From NCBI GenBank assembly GCA_947174635.1, contig CAMWJS010000018.1:1-38541 (forward strand): DNA of 38,541 nt. The letters are read 5' to 3'. A program made the position numbers and the translations under genes. Source of the stretch: an uncultured Muribaculaceae bacterium. GTDB taxonomy: Bacteria; Bacteroidota; Bacteroidia; Bacteroidales; Muribaculaceae. Of this stretch, positions 11,409 to 19,671 are shown piece by piece. How positions within the stretch are numbered: position 1 is the first letter of the stretch; each line of letters starts with the position of its first letter. Below the pieces are notes generated by a model. It ran no database searches, had not been told where the DNA came from, and worked only from the letters and a program-made list of their open reading frames with translations.

Positions 11409-11452
11409 AACAATCCCGTTTCAGAAAATTCTGAATGGAGAGCAGCTTGAAG

Positions 11453-11620
11453 TTATTCCTTCGGCTTGCTTTTTCTGAGCAGGAAATAGGCCGGTACAAA
11501 TGTAATTACGGTAGCACCTATAATTCCGCCGATTGCTTCAGCTGCAGATGGAGAGTTAACTACATTGACAATTACAAAAATGCCTACTACAATAAGTAAT
11601 ATTCCAAAAAATGATCGCAT
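11453..11620 (-). CDS. 55-aa predicted membrane protein with two transmembrane helices
   Basis: A short open frame, ATG at 11620 and TAA at 11453-11455, encodes 55 residues. Helix 1 spans about residues 4-21 (FFGILLIVVGIFVIVNVV). A short polar turn (NSPSAAEA) follows, then a Gly-rich helix 2 at about 30-47 (IGGIIGATVITFVPAYFLL). The C-terminus is basic (RKSKPKE), giving two helices with both ends probably cytoplasmic. It starts 16 bases after the stop of the 354-aa lipoprotein on the same strand and is followed by a terminator-like hairpin, so it belongs to that transcript. The function is unknown; the hydrophobic pattern and operon position argue that it is real. Confidence 0.65.
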   Translation of the reverse strand: MRSFFGILLIVVGIFVIVNVVNSPSAAEAIGGIIGATVITFVPAYFLLRKSKPKE

Positions 11621-11636
11621 AACTGATTGAATTTAA

Positions 11637-12701
11637 TTATTTAATAATAAGTGAATTTAAAATGCTTTGAATTGTTTTTGACTTTTTCGTACGAGTCTTT
11701 TTATCACTTGTGGCTGTGATGATGTAGACAGTATTGTCCGCACTCTTTAATATATACTGTTCCCCTACCAGTGAAAATCCATCAATGGAGAATGTATATT
11801 CCAATACCGAGCCTTTCGCATTGCCCAGTTCTATATTATTCTTTATGTATATATGCCCATAGCTATTCCCGCATTTCTTTAAATCGCCTGATGCGATTTT
11901 CGCCAATTCTGATGTCGGCATCTCACTTTTTTTACTTGAAACTATGATATTTATGTTAGTCAGGAAGTCATCCTCGTTTTTGCGTATTTCCATTACTTGC
12001 AGTGAAATCGCTGTATTCTGTGTCACCTTGTTCTCTTCCTGTACTATTTGCCATGACGATGGATACCGCAATGAAAAATACTTATTGGTAAATTGCTTTT
12101 CCAATTTGTCGGAGTTTTGCTCTGTGGCGGGCTGGCTGTCTGTGTAGTAGTACGTGTCAGGCTCGTCATTTATTGACAGCATGTATTGGATGGCAGTGCC
12201 TCTGTTCACCAGTACGGCATTGTATTCCGGGAACGTATATTCGATAGTTACAATAGAATTACCGTTTTTGTCTTTTTCATTCTTCCTTTTTGAAGATAAA
12301 GGATTGCACGATTTCAGCCAGGCATCCATCTCTGAAAATATCTCATCGGTTTCCTCTCCGGTCATTAAAGACGATGATTGGATAGAAATTATATCGTTTA
12401 AAACATACACTTCCATCAATATTTCCGGTGTGTCAATTCGGTATAACTTCATCCCTGAATTCAATGTCTTGATGTAGGTGTAATACTCCTTATTCCCAAA
12501 TTCACTCCAGCGGTCATAGAGCGCATGTTCTATTTTCCCTCTCTCAAAACCTCGCTTTTCGGCTTTTTCAAGAAGACGTTCCTGATTGATGGAATTTATT
12601 GAGCTGTTGGATTGTATATTATGTGAACTTTGATTTGTCCGTTCGATGCAAGAGCCGGATATTATTGTGATGAATAATGCGATTAGCGGAAGTTTATACA
12701 T
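11637..12701 (-). CDS. Lipoprotein with a PsbP/DcrB-like C-terminal domain
   Basis: This is a 354-aa predicted lipoprotein. The signal peptide MYKLPLIALFITIISGSC gives a lipobox SGSC, so ATG 12701 is preferred. An in-frame ATG at 12770 would bury the signal peptide and run through a structured RNA. After an Asn/Ser-rich linker come a central region of unknown type and, from about residue 210, the segment FTNKYFSLRYPSSWQIV. This last part resembles the start of PsbP/Mog1/DcrB-fold domains found in many bacterial lipoproteins. The fold assignment is from pattern only and no catalytic role is evident. The gene is A/T-rich compared with pyrB and hemW and is followed by the 55-aa membrane protein. 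Confidence 0.75.
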   Translation of the reverse strand: MYKLPLIALFITIISGSCIERTNQSSHNIQSNSSINSINQERLLEKAEKRGFERGKIEHALYDRWSEFGNKEYYTYIKTLNSGMKLYRIDTPEILMEVYVLNDIISIQSSSLMTGEETDEIFSEMDAWLKSCNPLSSKRKNEKDKNGNSIVTIEYTFPEYNAVLVNRGTAIQYMLSINDEPDTYYYTDSQPATEQNSDKLEKQFTNKYFSLRYPSSWQIVQEENKVTQNTAISLQVMEIRKNEDDFLTNINIIVSSKKSEMPTSELAKIASGDLKKCGNSYGHIYIKNNIELGNAKGSVLEYTFSIDGFSLVGEQYILKSADNTVYIITATSDKKTRTKKSKTIQSILNSLIIK

Positions 12702-12722
12702 GACACATTGCAGTTTGGGTAT

Positions 12723-12881
12723 AAAAAAAGTGCAGGCAACTCTCGATTTGCTATTCGAAGGTATCGCCAAACACCTGCATCACGCAAATAAAAGAGAAGC
12801 CCACACCCTATGGTGAGAGCATTCACCCGCTCACTGTCGTGATGCATTCAATTAATTGGCGATTTTTCGAATATCACGAGT
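12723..12881 (-). ncRNA. Candidate structured RNA (6S-like rod or cis-acting leader)
   Basis: On the minus strand a long imperfect hairpin can form. Outer stems: CTCG/CGAG (12742-12745 with 12877-12880), TATTCGAA (12752-12759 with 12866-12873) and ATCGCCAA (12763-12770 with 12856-12863). After a small bubble comes a 9-bp stem, TGCATCACG (12776-12784) with CGTGATGCA (12838-12846), and an apical region with GGTGA/TCACC (12812-12816 with 12823-12827). The 3' end has an alternative hairpin, TGCAGG/CCTGCA (12731-12736 with 12774-12779), followed by seven T residues. A rod with an interrupted closing stem and a terminator recalls 6S RNA, but a leader or attenuator of the lipoprotein gene 21 bases downstream fits too. 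The RNA family is not identified. Confidence 0.5.
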
Positions 12882-12954
12882 AAGAAGTAAATACTTGTAT
12901 TGATATGTTACGTTATGAATTCTACATGATTAAAATTGTTTTTTTATTGCTTGA

Positions 12955-12985
12955 CAAATATAGCCAAAATTAAAATATCTGCCAA
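12955..12985 (-). promoter_or_regulatory. Predicted promoter upstream of the structured RNA
   Basis: On the minus strand TATATTTG (12962-12955) is preceded after 19 bases by TTGG (12985-12982). It would start RNA near 12948, about 68 bases before the outer stem of the structured RNA. Apart from this promoter, the RNA and a small hairpin at 13019-13035 (CTCAC/GTGAG), nothing else is seen in 12702-13054. Confidence 0.5.
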
Positions 12986-13054
12986 GCTTCAATTAGAAAT
13001 TTTGGTTCAACACATCAACTCACCTTTGGTGTGAGCTTCAGTGCAAAAGTAATA

Positions 13055-14203
13055 TTAATGAAAATTTTTCAGCAAATTTTGCAAGGCTTGCGGACGTGTG
13101 ATTATCGGATAGTAGTACCCGTCAATCTCTGGTTTGTCCACTCTCCATTTTACATTCCAGTGCACGAATTCGCGCTCAAAGCATATCGTACGTATTTCTC
13201 CGGCACTTCCAACTATAAAGTATATGCTTGCAAGTTCCTCTTCAAAATGTTTTAAGAAAGCTTCGCGTATACGGGAGCACTTTTCGTTGATTGAGTTGTT
13301 CAGCGGGTTACAGAGTTTATCAATACTTTTTTTGATATTGTCAAGATTTTCTGCCGGTGAGATTGAAAGGTATATGTTGTACAGTTCTTCTCTATAATCG
13401 GACATGTTTTTCAACAATATTCCTTCCGGATGTTTGAGGAACAAAAAGTAGACCGATTTGGGTAGTGGTGCCATTTTTATCTCGATATTAAAGAATGGCA
13501 ACAGTATGCGGTTGTCATTTGTGATAACAAGATGGCTTAATACCCTTGAATAAATCAAAGCCTGATTGATTACCGCACGAGGTATTCCAAATTCCCTGAG
13601 AGCTCCTATGGCATAGTTCAGTTTTTTTATGCTCGTCTCTATCAGTCCTTCACGTGCCCTGTCGATGAATTCATTCTTGTCAAATCCGTTTGCGGTATGT
13701 CTGTTCAGTTCCTCGACATACATTTTTATTATTTCCCATTGCTTATCCTCGTTGTCTACATCTTTAAATGTGTAGGGAAATTGACATGAGGAGAAGTAAA
13801 AGAAATCGTCATCATATCCCCAGTAGAATGTAAGGCCCTGATAGTTAACGAGACCGTTGACTATATGCGACAATAGCGAATTCTCCGTGTTTAATCGGTC
13901 ATAGCTGTTTTTCTGATCTTTCTTGCTGTCCTGAATATTGAATATCGGTTCCTGACTGAATCTATTATCCTTGTCAAACAGAAAATTTCTTAAGAATATG
14001 AATTTTAAACCATGTTTCGCAAAATAATCCGATAATTCATGATAATTCGCTTCGATGAAAGCAGTCCATGGCGATGCTATGGTATCGCAGGTAGAAATCG
14101 CATATTTCATGAAAGCAGGCTGAAACTCTCCGGCAACAGTCAAACCGGGAATATCATTGTTTATCCTGATATTTTGGAAATCGAATTTAAAGGGTTCCTG
14201 CAT
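13055..14203 (-). CDS. Hypothetical protein, 382 aa, unknown function
   Basis: This is a soluble protein with no signal peptide or membrane helix. ATG 14203 (MQEPFKFDFQNIRI) is preferred over the one at 14269 because the longer form would run 46 bases into hemW and adds a low-complexity basic stretch. Visible features are an aromatic-rich segment (YWGYDDDFFYFSSCQFPYTF, about residues 128-147) and a mainly helical middle part. Near residue 264 lies PLPKSVYFLFLKHPEGI, then NNSINEKCSRIREAF and a C-terminal GEIRTICFEREFVHW segment. I do not recognise a named domain; the PLPKSVYFLFLKHPEG motif looks like a conserved family signature. It starts 20 bases after the hemW stop and could be the last gene of the relA-to-hemW run, but its base composition is much more A/T-rich. 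Confidence 0.7.
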   Translation of the reverse strand: MQEPFKFDFQNIRINNDIPGLTVAGEFQPAFMKYAISTCDTIASPWTAFIEANYHELSDYFAKHGLKFIFLRNFLFDKDNRFSQEPIFNIQDSKKDQKNSYDRLNTENSLLSHIVNGLVNYQGLTFYWGYDDDFFYFSSCQFPYTFKDVDNEDKQWEIIKMYVEELNRHTANGFDKNEFIDRAREGLIETSIKKLNYAIGALREFGIPRAVINQALIYSRVLSHLVITNDNRILLPFFNIEIKMAPLPKSVYFLFLKHPEGILLKNMSDYREELYNIYLSISPAENLDNIKKSIDKLCNPLNNSINEKCSRIREAFLKHFEEELASIYFIVGSAGEIRTICFEREFVHWNVKWRVDKPEIDGYYYPIITRPQALQNLLKNFH

Positions 14204-14223
14204 TTTAGTGATATTAAGGTTGG

Positions 14224-15342
14224 TTATACTCGGATGAGGTCGCGCATTATGGCATCGGATTTGAGCCAATGAGGCTCAGGGATGGAAAGGCGGTCGGTCA
14301 GCGTGAGTTGCCCGGCCGCGATGAAGGGGGCGGCGTCGGCGAGCAGTTCGGTCACGAAATTTTCGGGGAATCTGTCTCTCAATGTGCCGATATGAAGCCC
14401 TGCCGATGTGCGTAGCGATGTTATAATGTAGTCGTTGAATAGTTCGTCGATGTTTTCCTCTTCAATCTCTGCGATTGTCGCTCCGCTGTTTAGCGAAGAT
14501 AAATAGCTTTTGATGTTCGGCGGATTGATGCGGCGGACAGAGCCGTCGTAGGAATGCGCCGATGCTCCGAGTCCCAGGTAGGGTGTCATAGTCCAGTATG
14601 CCGAGTTGTGCCGCGAATGGCATCCGGGTTGTGCATAGTTGGATATTTCATAATGCAGGTATCCGTTTGCCGCGGCCGCTCCGGTAATGTATTTCTGCAT
14701 GTCGGCGGCGAGCTGCTCGGGCGCTTCCACCACTTTCCCGGCCATGAGCATAGCATAAAGGCGTGTGCCCGGTTCGTAGGACAGGAGGTAGGCCGATATA
14801 TGTGGCGGCTTAATCTGCATGAGGAGGTCAACATCATGTCTCCATGCGTCCATGGTCTGCCCCGGCAGGCCGAACATCAGGTCGACGCTGTAGTTCCATC
14901 CTTGTCCTTTCAGCAATCCGATTGCATGCAATGCCTGTTGAGCGGAGTGCCGGCGGTTGATGGCCTTGAGCATTGTGTCGTCAAACGACTGTACACCCAT
15001 GCTTATGCGGTTGATGCCGATGCGCCGGTAGACTGTCAGTAATTCCTCCGTGACATCTTCCGGATTGACCTCCACGGTAAATTCCTCCACTGACTTCTTG
15101 TCAGTCAGCCGGCCGATGGCCTCTGCGATTCGTGATATTTCTCCTGTTGGTAAGACTGACGGCGTGCCGCCTCCTATATATATGGTAGAGAAATCGCCTG
15201 CGATTTCGTCACGTCGCAGCGACAGTTCAGTCAGGAGCGCGTCGACATATCCTTCGGCAGCCGAAGCGCGTAGTCCCGAATAGAAATCGCAATAGCTGCA
15301 TTTGGAGTGACAGAATGGTATATGTATGTAAAGTCCGGCCAT
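14224..15342 (-). CDS. hemW: Radical SAM heme chaperone HemW (CPO-III-like)
   Basis: This 372-aa protein carries the radical SAM motif CX3CX2C at C11, C15 and C18 (FCHSKCSYCDF). YIGGGTPSVL, VEVNPEDVT, RISMGVQSFDD and DLMFGLPGQT follow in the usual order of the HemN/HemW family. HemW binds heme and inserts it into respiratory proteins. The fourth cysteine used by true oxygen-independent coproporphyrinogen oxidase HemN (CX3CX2CXC) is absent (CDFYS), which favours HemW. The start is 17 bases after the stop of the addB-like gene. Confidence 0.93.
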   Translation of the reverse strand: MAGLYIHIPFCHSKCSYCDFYSGLRASAAEGYVDALLTELSLRRDEIAGDFSTIYIGGGTPSVLPTGEISRIAEAIGRLTDKKSVEEFTVEVNPEDVTEELLTVYRRIGINRISMGVQSFDDTMLKAINRRHSAQQALHAIGLLKGQGWNYSVDLMFGLPGQTMDAWRHDVDLLMQIKPPHISAYLLSYEPGTRLYAMLMAGKVVEAPEQLAADMQKYITGAAAANGYLHYEISNYAQPGCHSRHNSAYWTMTPYLGLGASAHSYDGSVRRINPPNIKSYLSSLNSGATIAEIEEENIDELFNDYIITSLRTSAGLHIGTLRDRFPENFVTELLADAAPFIAAGQLTLTDRLSIPEPHWLKSDAIMRDLIRV

Positions 15343-15358
15343 CTGTTATATAGTGGTT

Positions 15359-18300
15359 TTATATTGAGCAGAGTTCTTTGAATTTGCAATATTTGCAGTT
15401 GTCTTTTTCCGGGAAAGCGCGGAACGGTACGTCTGGGTCATATATTTCGTCAAGCAGTCTGCCAAGGCGGTCGAGGAAATCATCGTTGATGTCTCGGTAA
15501 TCGTTGACCGGCAGTCTGTTTATCACCAACGGCTTGAACGGTTCTACGGCTACGCGGCGCAATCGGTAGATATACGGTTGTATCGGCCCGTCGAACCCTT
15601 CGTTCTGTGCGAACGCGTTGCAGTAGAGCAGCAACTGGAAAATTGCTTTCGGCTGTTCCGATGCCTTTCCGTGGGCAAACAGTCTGTCGATATTGACTGC
15701 ACTCGTCTTGTCGCTGCCCGTCTTGTAGTCGATGATACGTATCATAGGCTCGGTACCGGGAGCGCAGACGCGGTCTACTCGGTCGATACGGTAGTTGAGA
15801 TTTATGGTAAAGCGGTCATTTACTTTCAGCCTTACATATTTCGAATCCTCGCCGGCCATGAACTCCACATCGCTCAGTTCCTGTTCGCGCTCAAACATCT
15901 TCAGCAGTGTCCTGACAATGAGCTTCTGGAATATCGCCGAGTCGCCGAACAGCGGGTTCGGGTCGTCGGGGGGCAGACAGAGGTAATGTGTACGGATGGA
16001 ACGTGCCACATACTCCTCGAGCATCTTTTTGTCTGAAAGTTTCCGGTACACCTCGGGTGTGAGCGGCAGCGACTCACTGTCTCCTTTCAGCTCGATATAC
16101 ATCCTTTCGGCCACTTCATGTACAATCGTTCCGTAAGTGCCCTCGTCCATAAAATCATGCACGTCATTTTCGGGATAGTACCTTTCGATATTGGCGAGAT
16201 AGAACTGCATGGGGCAGTTGATATATGTGTTGAGGGAGTGGGCCGACAGGAAGCGGCTGTTTTTTTTCGACATAAACCGCTGCAACTCTCGCATTATGGC
16301 GGGAGTCTTGCTGACCGAGAGCACGTCGGGCTTGGTTGGTGCCATGCGGTACTGCGAGCCGGTGAACCTCACTTTGCCGGCAGGGAACTGGTATTTTATC
16401 TGATTTATGTAGCGCGACATGTCGCCGGCACGTAGTCCCGACGTGCGTGCGTCATAAAGCAGATACACGTGCCGGGCGCGGGCTATCAGACGGTAGAAAT
16501 AGTAGGCATACATACTCTCCTGATGGTCGATGGTGGCCATGCCGTAGCCTTTGCGGAGCGCATCGGGAATGAATGTCTTGGCATAGTGTTTGCGCGGGAA
16601 AATGCGCTCGTTCATCGAGGTGAGTATTATATTGTCGAAATCGAGTCCGCGCGACTCGAGCACTCCCATCACCTGCAATCCTTTGAGAGGCATCCCCTCG
16701 TAGGCCACCGACTGGTTGCCGAGTATGCGCTCGGCGAGGTGAAACACCGTTTTGTCCTCCAGAAACAGTTTCCCGCTCTTTAGGTAGCGCTCGTTGAGGC
16801 GGCGAAGTTCGTCCACCGCCGCGCGGTACGATTGTATGTATTGCAGTTCGAGCCTGGTGGAACGGCTGTGGCCGGTAACCTCAGCCTCGTCAGCCTCATC
16901 TGATGCGTCAGGTACTTCATAATTTCTGTAGCCCGGACTTATTACATCGGCAAGCCACAGTAACAGATTGTCGAGATAATCTATTACTCCGTCGGAGTCA
17001 TTGAGATTCTTTACAATACTGAACACCTGCCGCACCCCGGCATACTCAGCGTTGTCAAAAAATGTGACCGGCACATTGAATATGCGCTGCTTGTTGATGG
17101 TGGCGACAATTTTGTCACAGACCGCCGCATAACGTGAGCGTATGAGAGGGTGGGAGAGCAGTGCTATGACGTCCTCGAAAAAGAATGTGTCGACCGAGCG
17201 CAGTTCGCGTGCCCGCAGTTGCATCGATACGATGTTTTTAATAAGCGAGGCCACCGTCGTATGGCTCAGCGGAAATCCCATCGTCACATTGACCGTACTG
17301 ATTGCTTCAGGAATGGCATTGAGCAGCGGCGACACGAGATTTTCGTCAGGAAGCACTATGGCTGTATCTTCGAGTGCGGGGTCTGGACTTCCGGCCGGTG
17401 ACGCAGCTCCGAACCGTTGCGGGTAAAGCCTTTTCAGTATCGGAACCACAGTCTTTGCCTGGCCGAATGTCGACGGCACGGCTACCACCGTGATGGCAGG
17501 ACAGTCGGTCACCTTGTCGAGTCCGACACGGTAGAGCGACGGATACTCCTTTACATAGCGGCTTATGAACCTTGAAGCTCTGTTCCCCTTTATATACATC
17601 GCCGGGGAGGCGTAGTCCCAATAGAAATCGGCTATGCCCAATCGTTGCATGGAGGTGAATATCGACTGCTCGGATTTCGACAGCACGCTGAAACCGGTAA
17701 AAATATATCGGTCGCAGTCAAAATCGTCTACATCCGCCTCTTTGAGCATTTCTGCGACTTCCCTATATATCATGCCGCCGTAGCCGAGTCCTTCCGCGCT
17801 CAGTCTGTTTCTGAAGCTGTCGTACACTTCGAGCATCACCTGCCACAGTTTCACGAATCCGGCAACATTTTTGTTGGCCGCTTTTCCGTCGCGGCGCGAA
17901 TTGACATGCACGGCATGGTTCCAGAACTCCTTTACCGGTTCGGGCACAAGCTCTTCGTTCCAGTAGCGGCGTATCACTTCAAGTTGCTCCTCTGTAAGAT
18001 AGTTGGCGCTGATTTCTTTCAGGCTTTCGATATTGCGGAACAGTTGCCGGGCATCGACAAGATATCTGTCGACGTCGCCGAAATCATTGATGAGTATGTC
18101 ACCCCAGTATTGGAAACGGTTGAAATCGACGAGACCTTTTCCTGATGCTATATCCGCATCTGTCGTATGCTTCCTGACAATATCGGAATAGACCTCATAA
18201 AGGATAAACAGCATTTCGATGCGCGACACTTCGGTCTTGTCGCTCAGTTCGGATATGAAGTCGGATATGGTGATGACCGATGGCGTCAGGGCGGCTTCGG

Positions 18301-18475
18301 TTCCGTCGGCAGTCAGTACCTCGCTGAAATATTTTGACAGGAATACGCCACTGCGCTTGTTGGGGACGATGAAGCAAAAGTCGGCGAGATGCTCTCTTGC
18401 GTTGTCGGCATAAGCCTTTGCCACCTGTCGTAGGAATGGCATGCGGAGGTCGCTGTCGTTTATATCGTTGTTCAT
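15359..18475 (-). CDS. AddB-like PD-(D/E)XK exonuclease/helicase-fold protein
   Basis: This 1038-aa protein resembles AddB, the second subunit of the AddAB DNA end-processing complex that loads RecA at double-strand breaks. The N-terminal part is a UvrD/Rep-like fold with a poor Walker A (FIVPNKRSGVF, about residue 35). The C-terminal RecB-type nuclease has IIDYKTGS with D916 and K918. An iron-sulfur staple is visible: one cysteine in YINCPMQFYLANIERYY before the nuclease core, and C1027, C1030 and C1036 at the end (CX2CX5C). No addA-like helicase is next to it in this window; the partner must lie elsewhere. It lies between holB and hemW, all on the minus strand. Confidence 0.85.
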   Translation of the reverse strand: MNNDINDSDLRMPFLRQVAKAYADNAREHLADFCFIVPNKRSGVFLSKYFSEVLTADGTEAALTPSVITISDFISELSDKTEVSRIEMLFILYEVYSDIVRKHTTDADIASGKGLVDFNRFQYWGDILINDFGDVDRYLVDARQLFRNIESLKEISANYLTEEQLEVIRRYWNEELVPEPVKEFWNHAVHVNSRRDGKAANKNVAGFVKLWQVMLEVYDSFRNRLSAEGLGYGGMIYREVAEMLKEADVDDFDCDRYIFTGFSVLSKSEQSIFTSMQRLGIADFYWDYASPAMYIKGNRASRFISRYVKEYPSLYRVGLDKVTDCPAITVVAVPSTFGQAKTVVPILKRLYPQRFGAASPAGSPDPALEDTAIVLPDENLVSPLLNAIPEAISTVNVTMGFPLSHTTVASLIKNIVSMQLRARELRSVDTFFFEDVIALLSHPLIRSRYAAVCDKIVATINKQRIFNVPVTFFDNAEYAGVRQVFSIVKNLNDSDGVIDYLDNLLLWLADVISPGYRNYEVPDASDEADEAEVTGHSRSTRLELQYIQSYRAAVDELRRLNERYLKSGKLFLEDKTVFHLAERILGNQSVAYEGMPLKGLQVMGVLESRGLDFDNIILTSMNERIFPRKHYAKTFIPDALRKGYGMATIDHQESMYAYYFYRLIARARHVYLLYDARTSGLRAGDMSRYINQIKYQFPAGKVRFTGSQYRMAPTKPDVLSVSKTPAIMRELQRFMSKKNSRFLSAHSLNTYINCPMQFYLANIERYYPENDVHDFMDEGTYGTIVHEVAERMYIELKGDSESLPLTPEVYRKLSDKKMLEEYVARSIRTHYLCLPPDDPNPLFGDSAIFQKLIVRTLLKMFEREQELSDVEFMAGEDSKYVRLKVNDRFTINLNYRIDRVDRVCAPGTEPMIRIIDYKTGSDKTSAVNIDRLFAHGKASEQPKAIFQLLLYCNAFAQNEGFDGPIQPYIYRLRRVAVEPFKPLVINRLPVNDYRDINDDFLDRLGRLLDEIYDPDVPFRAFPEKDNCKYCKFKELCSI

Positions 18476-18527
18476 AGCAGGTCGGGGGTGATGTGGTATA
18501 TGAATTACTTCCGTGGCAGCTCAACGC

Positions 18528-19655
18528 TTATTGTTTGAGGCGGAGTATGATGTTGACGGCCACATCGAAAAGCACAATCTTAGCATTGGCGTTTCCGGCG
18601 ATGTCGCGGCGAGCGTCGATAAACAGGCTGCGCAGCTGCATCACATTGCGCTCGTTGATGAAACGTGCGAAGTTGGCGCTGAAACGGCTCTCTTCATTGT
18701 CGAGCATTACAAGCCGCGGGTCGCGGAGATTGTAGATATAATTTTCGCCCGTAAGCCGTTCGCAATACTCCATGAAACGGCAGCATTTCTCGCGGCCGAA
18801 TTCAGCTGCGTCGTTGCTCCATTTGCGCAGAGCACCAACTTTTTTCTGATAGGCCAGACGCATCAGTGACATGAACATGTCGAGGAACTGGCGCGACTCG
18901 TCGGATGCCGACAGCCTCCTGACAGCCTCGAGTATGCTCCCTTCGGCGAGCCGGGATATGCCTTCTGCGGCATCGCGGTCTGTAGCATAGCGCTCCTCGA
19001 GAAAGCGTGCCACGCTGCTGTCGTCGAGCCGTTTCACCTCGATGCGCCGCAAGCGGGAGTATATGGTGGGGAGTATCTTTGCCGGCTCGTTGCTGACGAG
19101 TATGAACAAGGTGTCGTCGTGCGGCTCCTCAAGCAGTTTGAGCAGTTTGTTGGCGCATGACTCGTTCATACGCTCCGGCAGCCACATCAGCACTATCTTG
19201 AACCGTGCGGCATGCGATGTGAAATTGAGTTTGCGTATCAGCGCTCCGCTCTCGTCGACGAATATCTGGGGCTGTGCGTTGGCATTGCCGAGCATCTCCA
19301 CCCATGTGTTCATGTCCATGTACGGGGAGTCGGTCAGAAACTGCCGCCATTGCTCTATCCAGTCATCGGAAACTGCCGCTCCGCTGCGGTTTTTCAGTTT
19401 TATGACAGGGAATGAGAAATGCGTGTTGATATGGTTGAACGATTTGTGTTGCAGACATGACGGACACACACCGCAACTGTCGCCGTTGCGGCGGTCGGTG
19501 CAGTGGATATACTGCGCCAGTGCACGCGCGAGCATCATTTTGCCTATGCCGCTCTTCCCTTCGAGCAGAAGCGCGTGGGGTATGCGGTTGTTATCGACCA
19601 TTGCAACAAGCTGCTGCTTGACCGTATCGTGTGCGGGTATGTCGCTGAATTTCAT
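18528..19655 (-). CDS. holB: DNA polymerase III subunit delta' (HolB)
   Basis: This 375-aa clamp-loader subunit acts with gamma/tau and delta to place the sliding clamp. The P-loop-like segment GKSGIGKM (33-40) has Met in place of the Ser/Thr needed for Mg-ATP, consistent with a non-hydrolysing delta' subunit. A zinc module with C52, C61, C64 and C67 follows. The sensor-1 region reads LWLPERMNESCANKLLKLLEEP, and the SRLRRIEV segment matches the arginine-finger SRC-type motif, with R in place of C. The C-terminal collar domain is helical. It begins 16 bases after the metF stop and is followed by the addB-like gene. Confidence 0.92.
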   Translation of the reverse strand: MKFSDIPAHDTVKQQLVAMVDNNRIPHALLLEGKSGIGKMMLARALAQYIHCTDRRNGDSCGVCPSCLQHKSFNHINTHFSFPVIKLKNRSGAAVSDDWIEQWRQFLTDSPYMDMNTWVEMLGNANAQPQIFVDESGALIRKLNFTSHAARFKIVLMWLPERMNESCANKLLKLLEEPHDDTLFILVSNEPAKILPTIYSRLRRIEVKRLDDSSVARFLEERYATDRDAAEGISRLAEGSILEAVRRLSASDESRQFLDMFMSLMRLAYQKKVGALRKWSNDAAEFGREKCCRFMEYCERLTGENYIYNLRDPRLVMLDNEESRFSANFARFINERNVMQLRSLFIDARRDIAGNANAKIVLFDVAVNIILRLKQ

Positions 19656-19671
19656 GATGCCTGAAGCTGTT

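Noticed and set aside
12702-12770. N-terminal extension of the 354-aa lipoprotein to ATG 12770
   Set aside because: It would place 23 extra residues before a good signal peptide and run through the T7 terminator and structured RNA.
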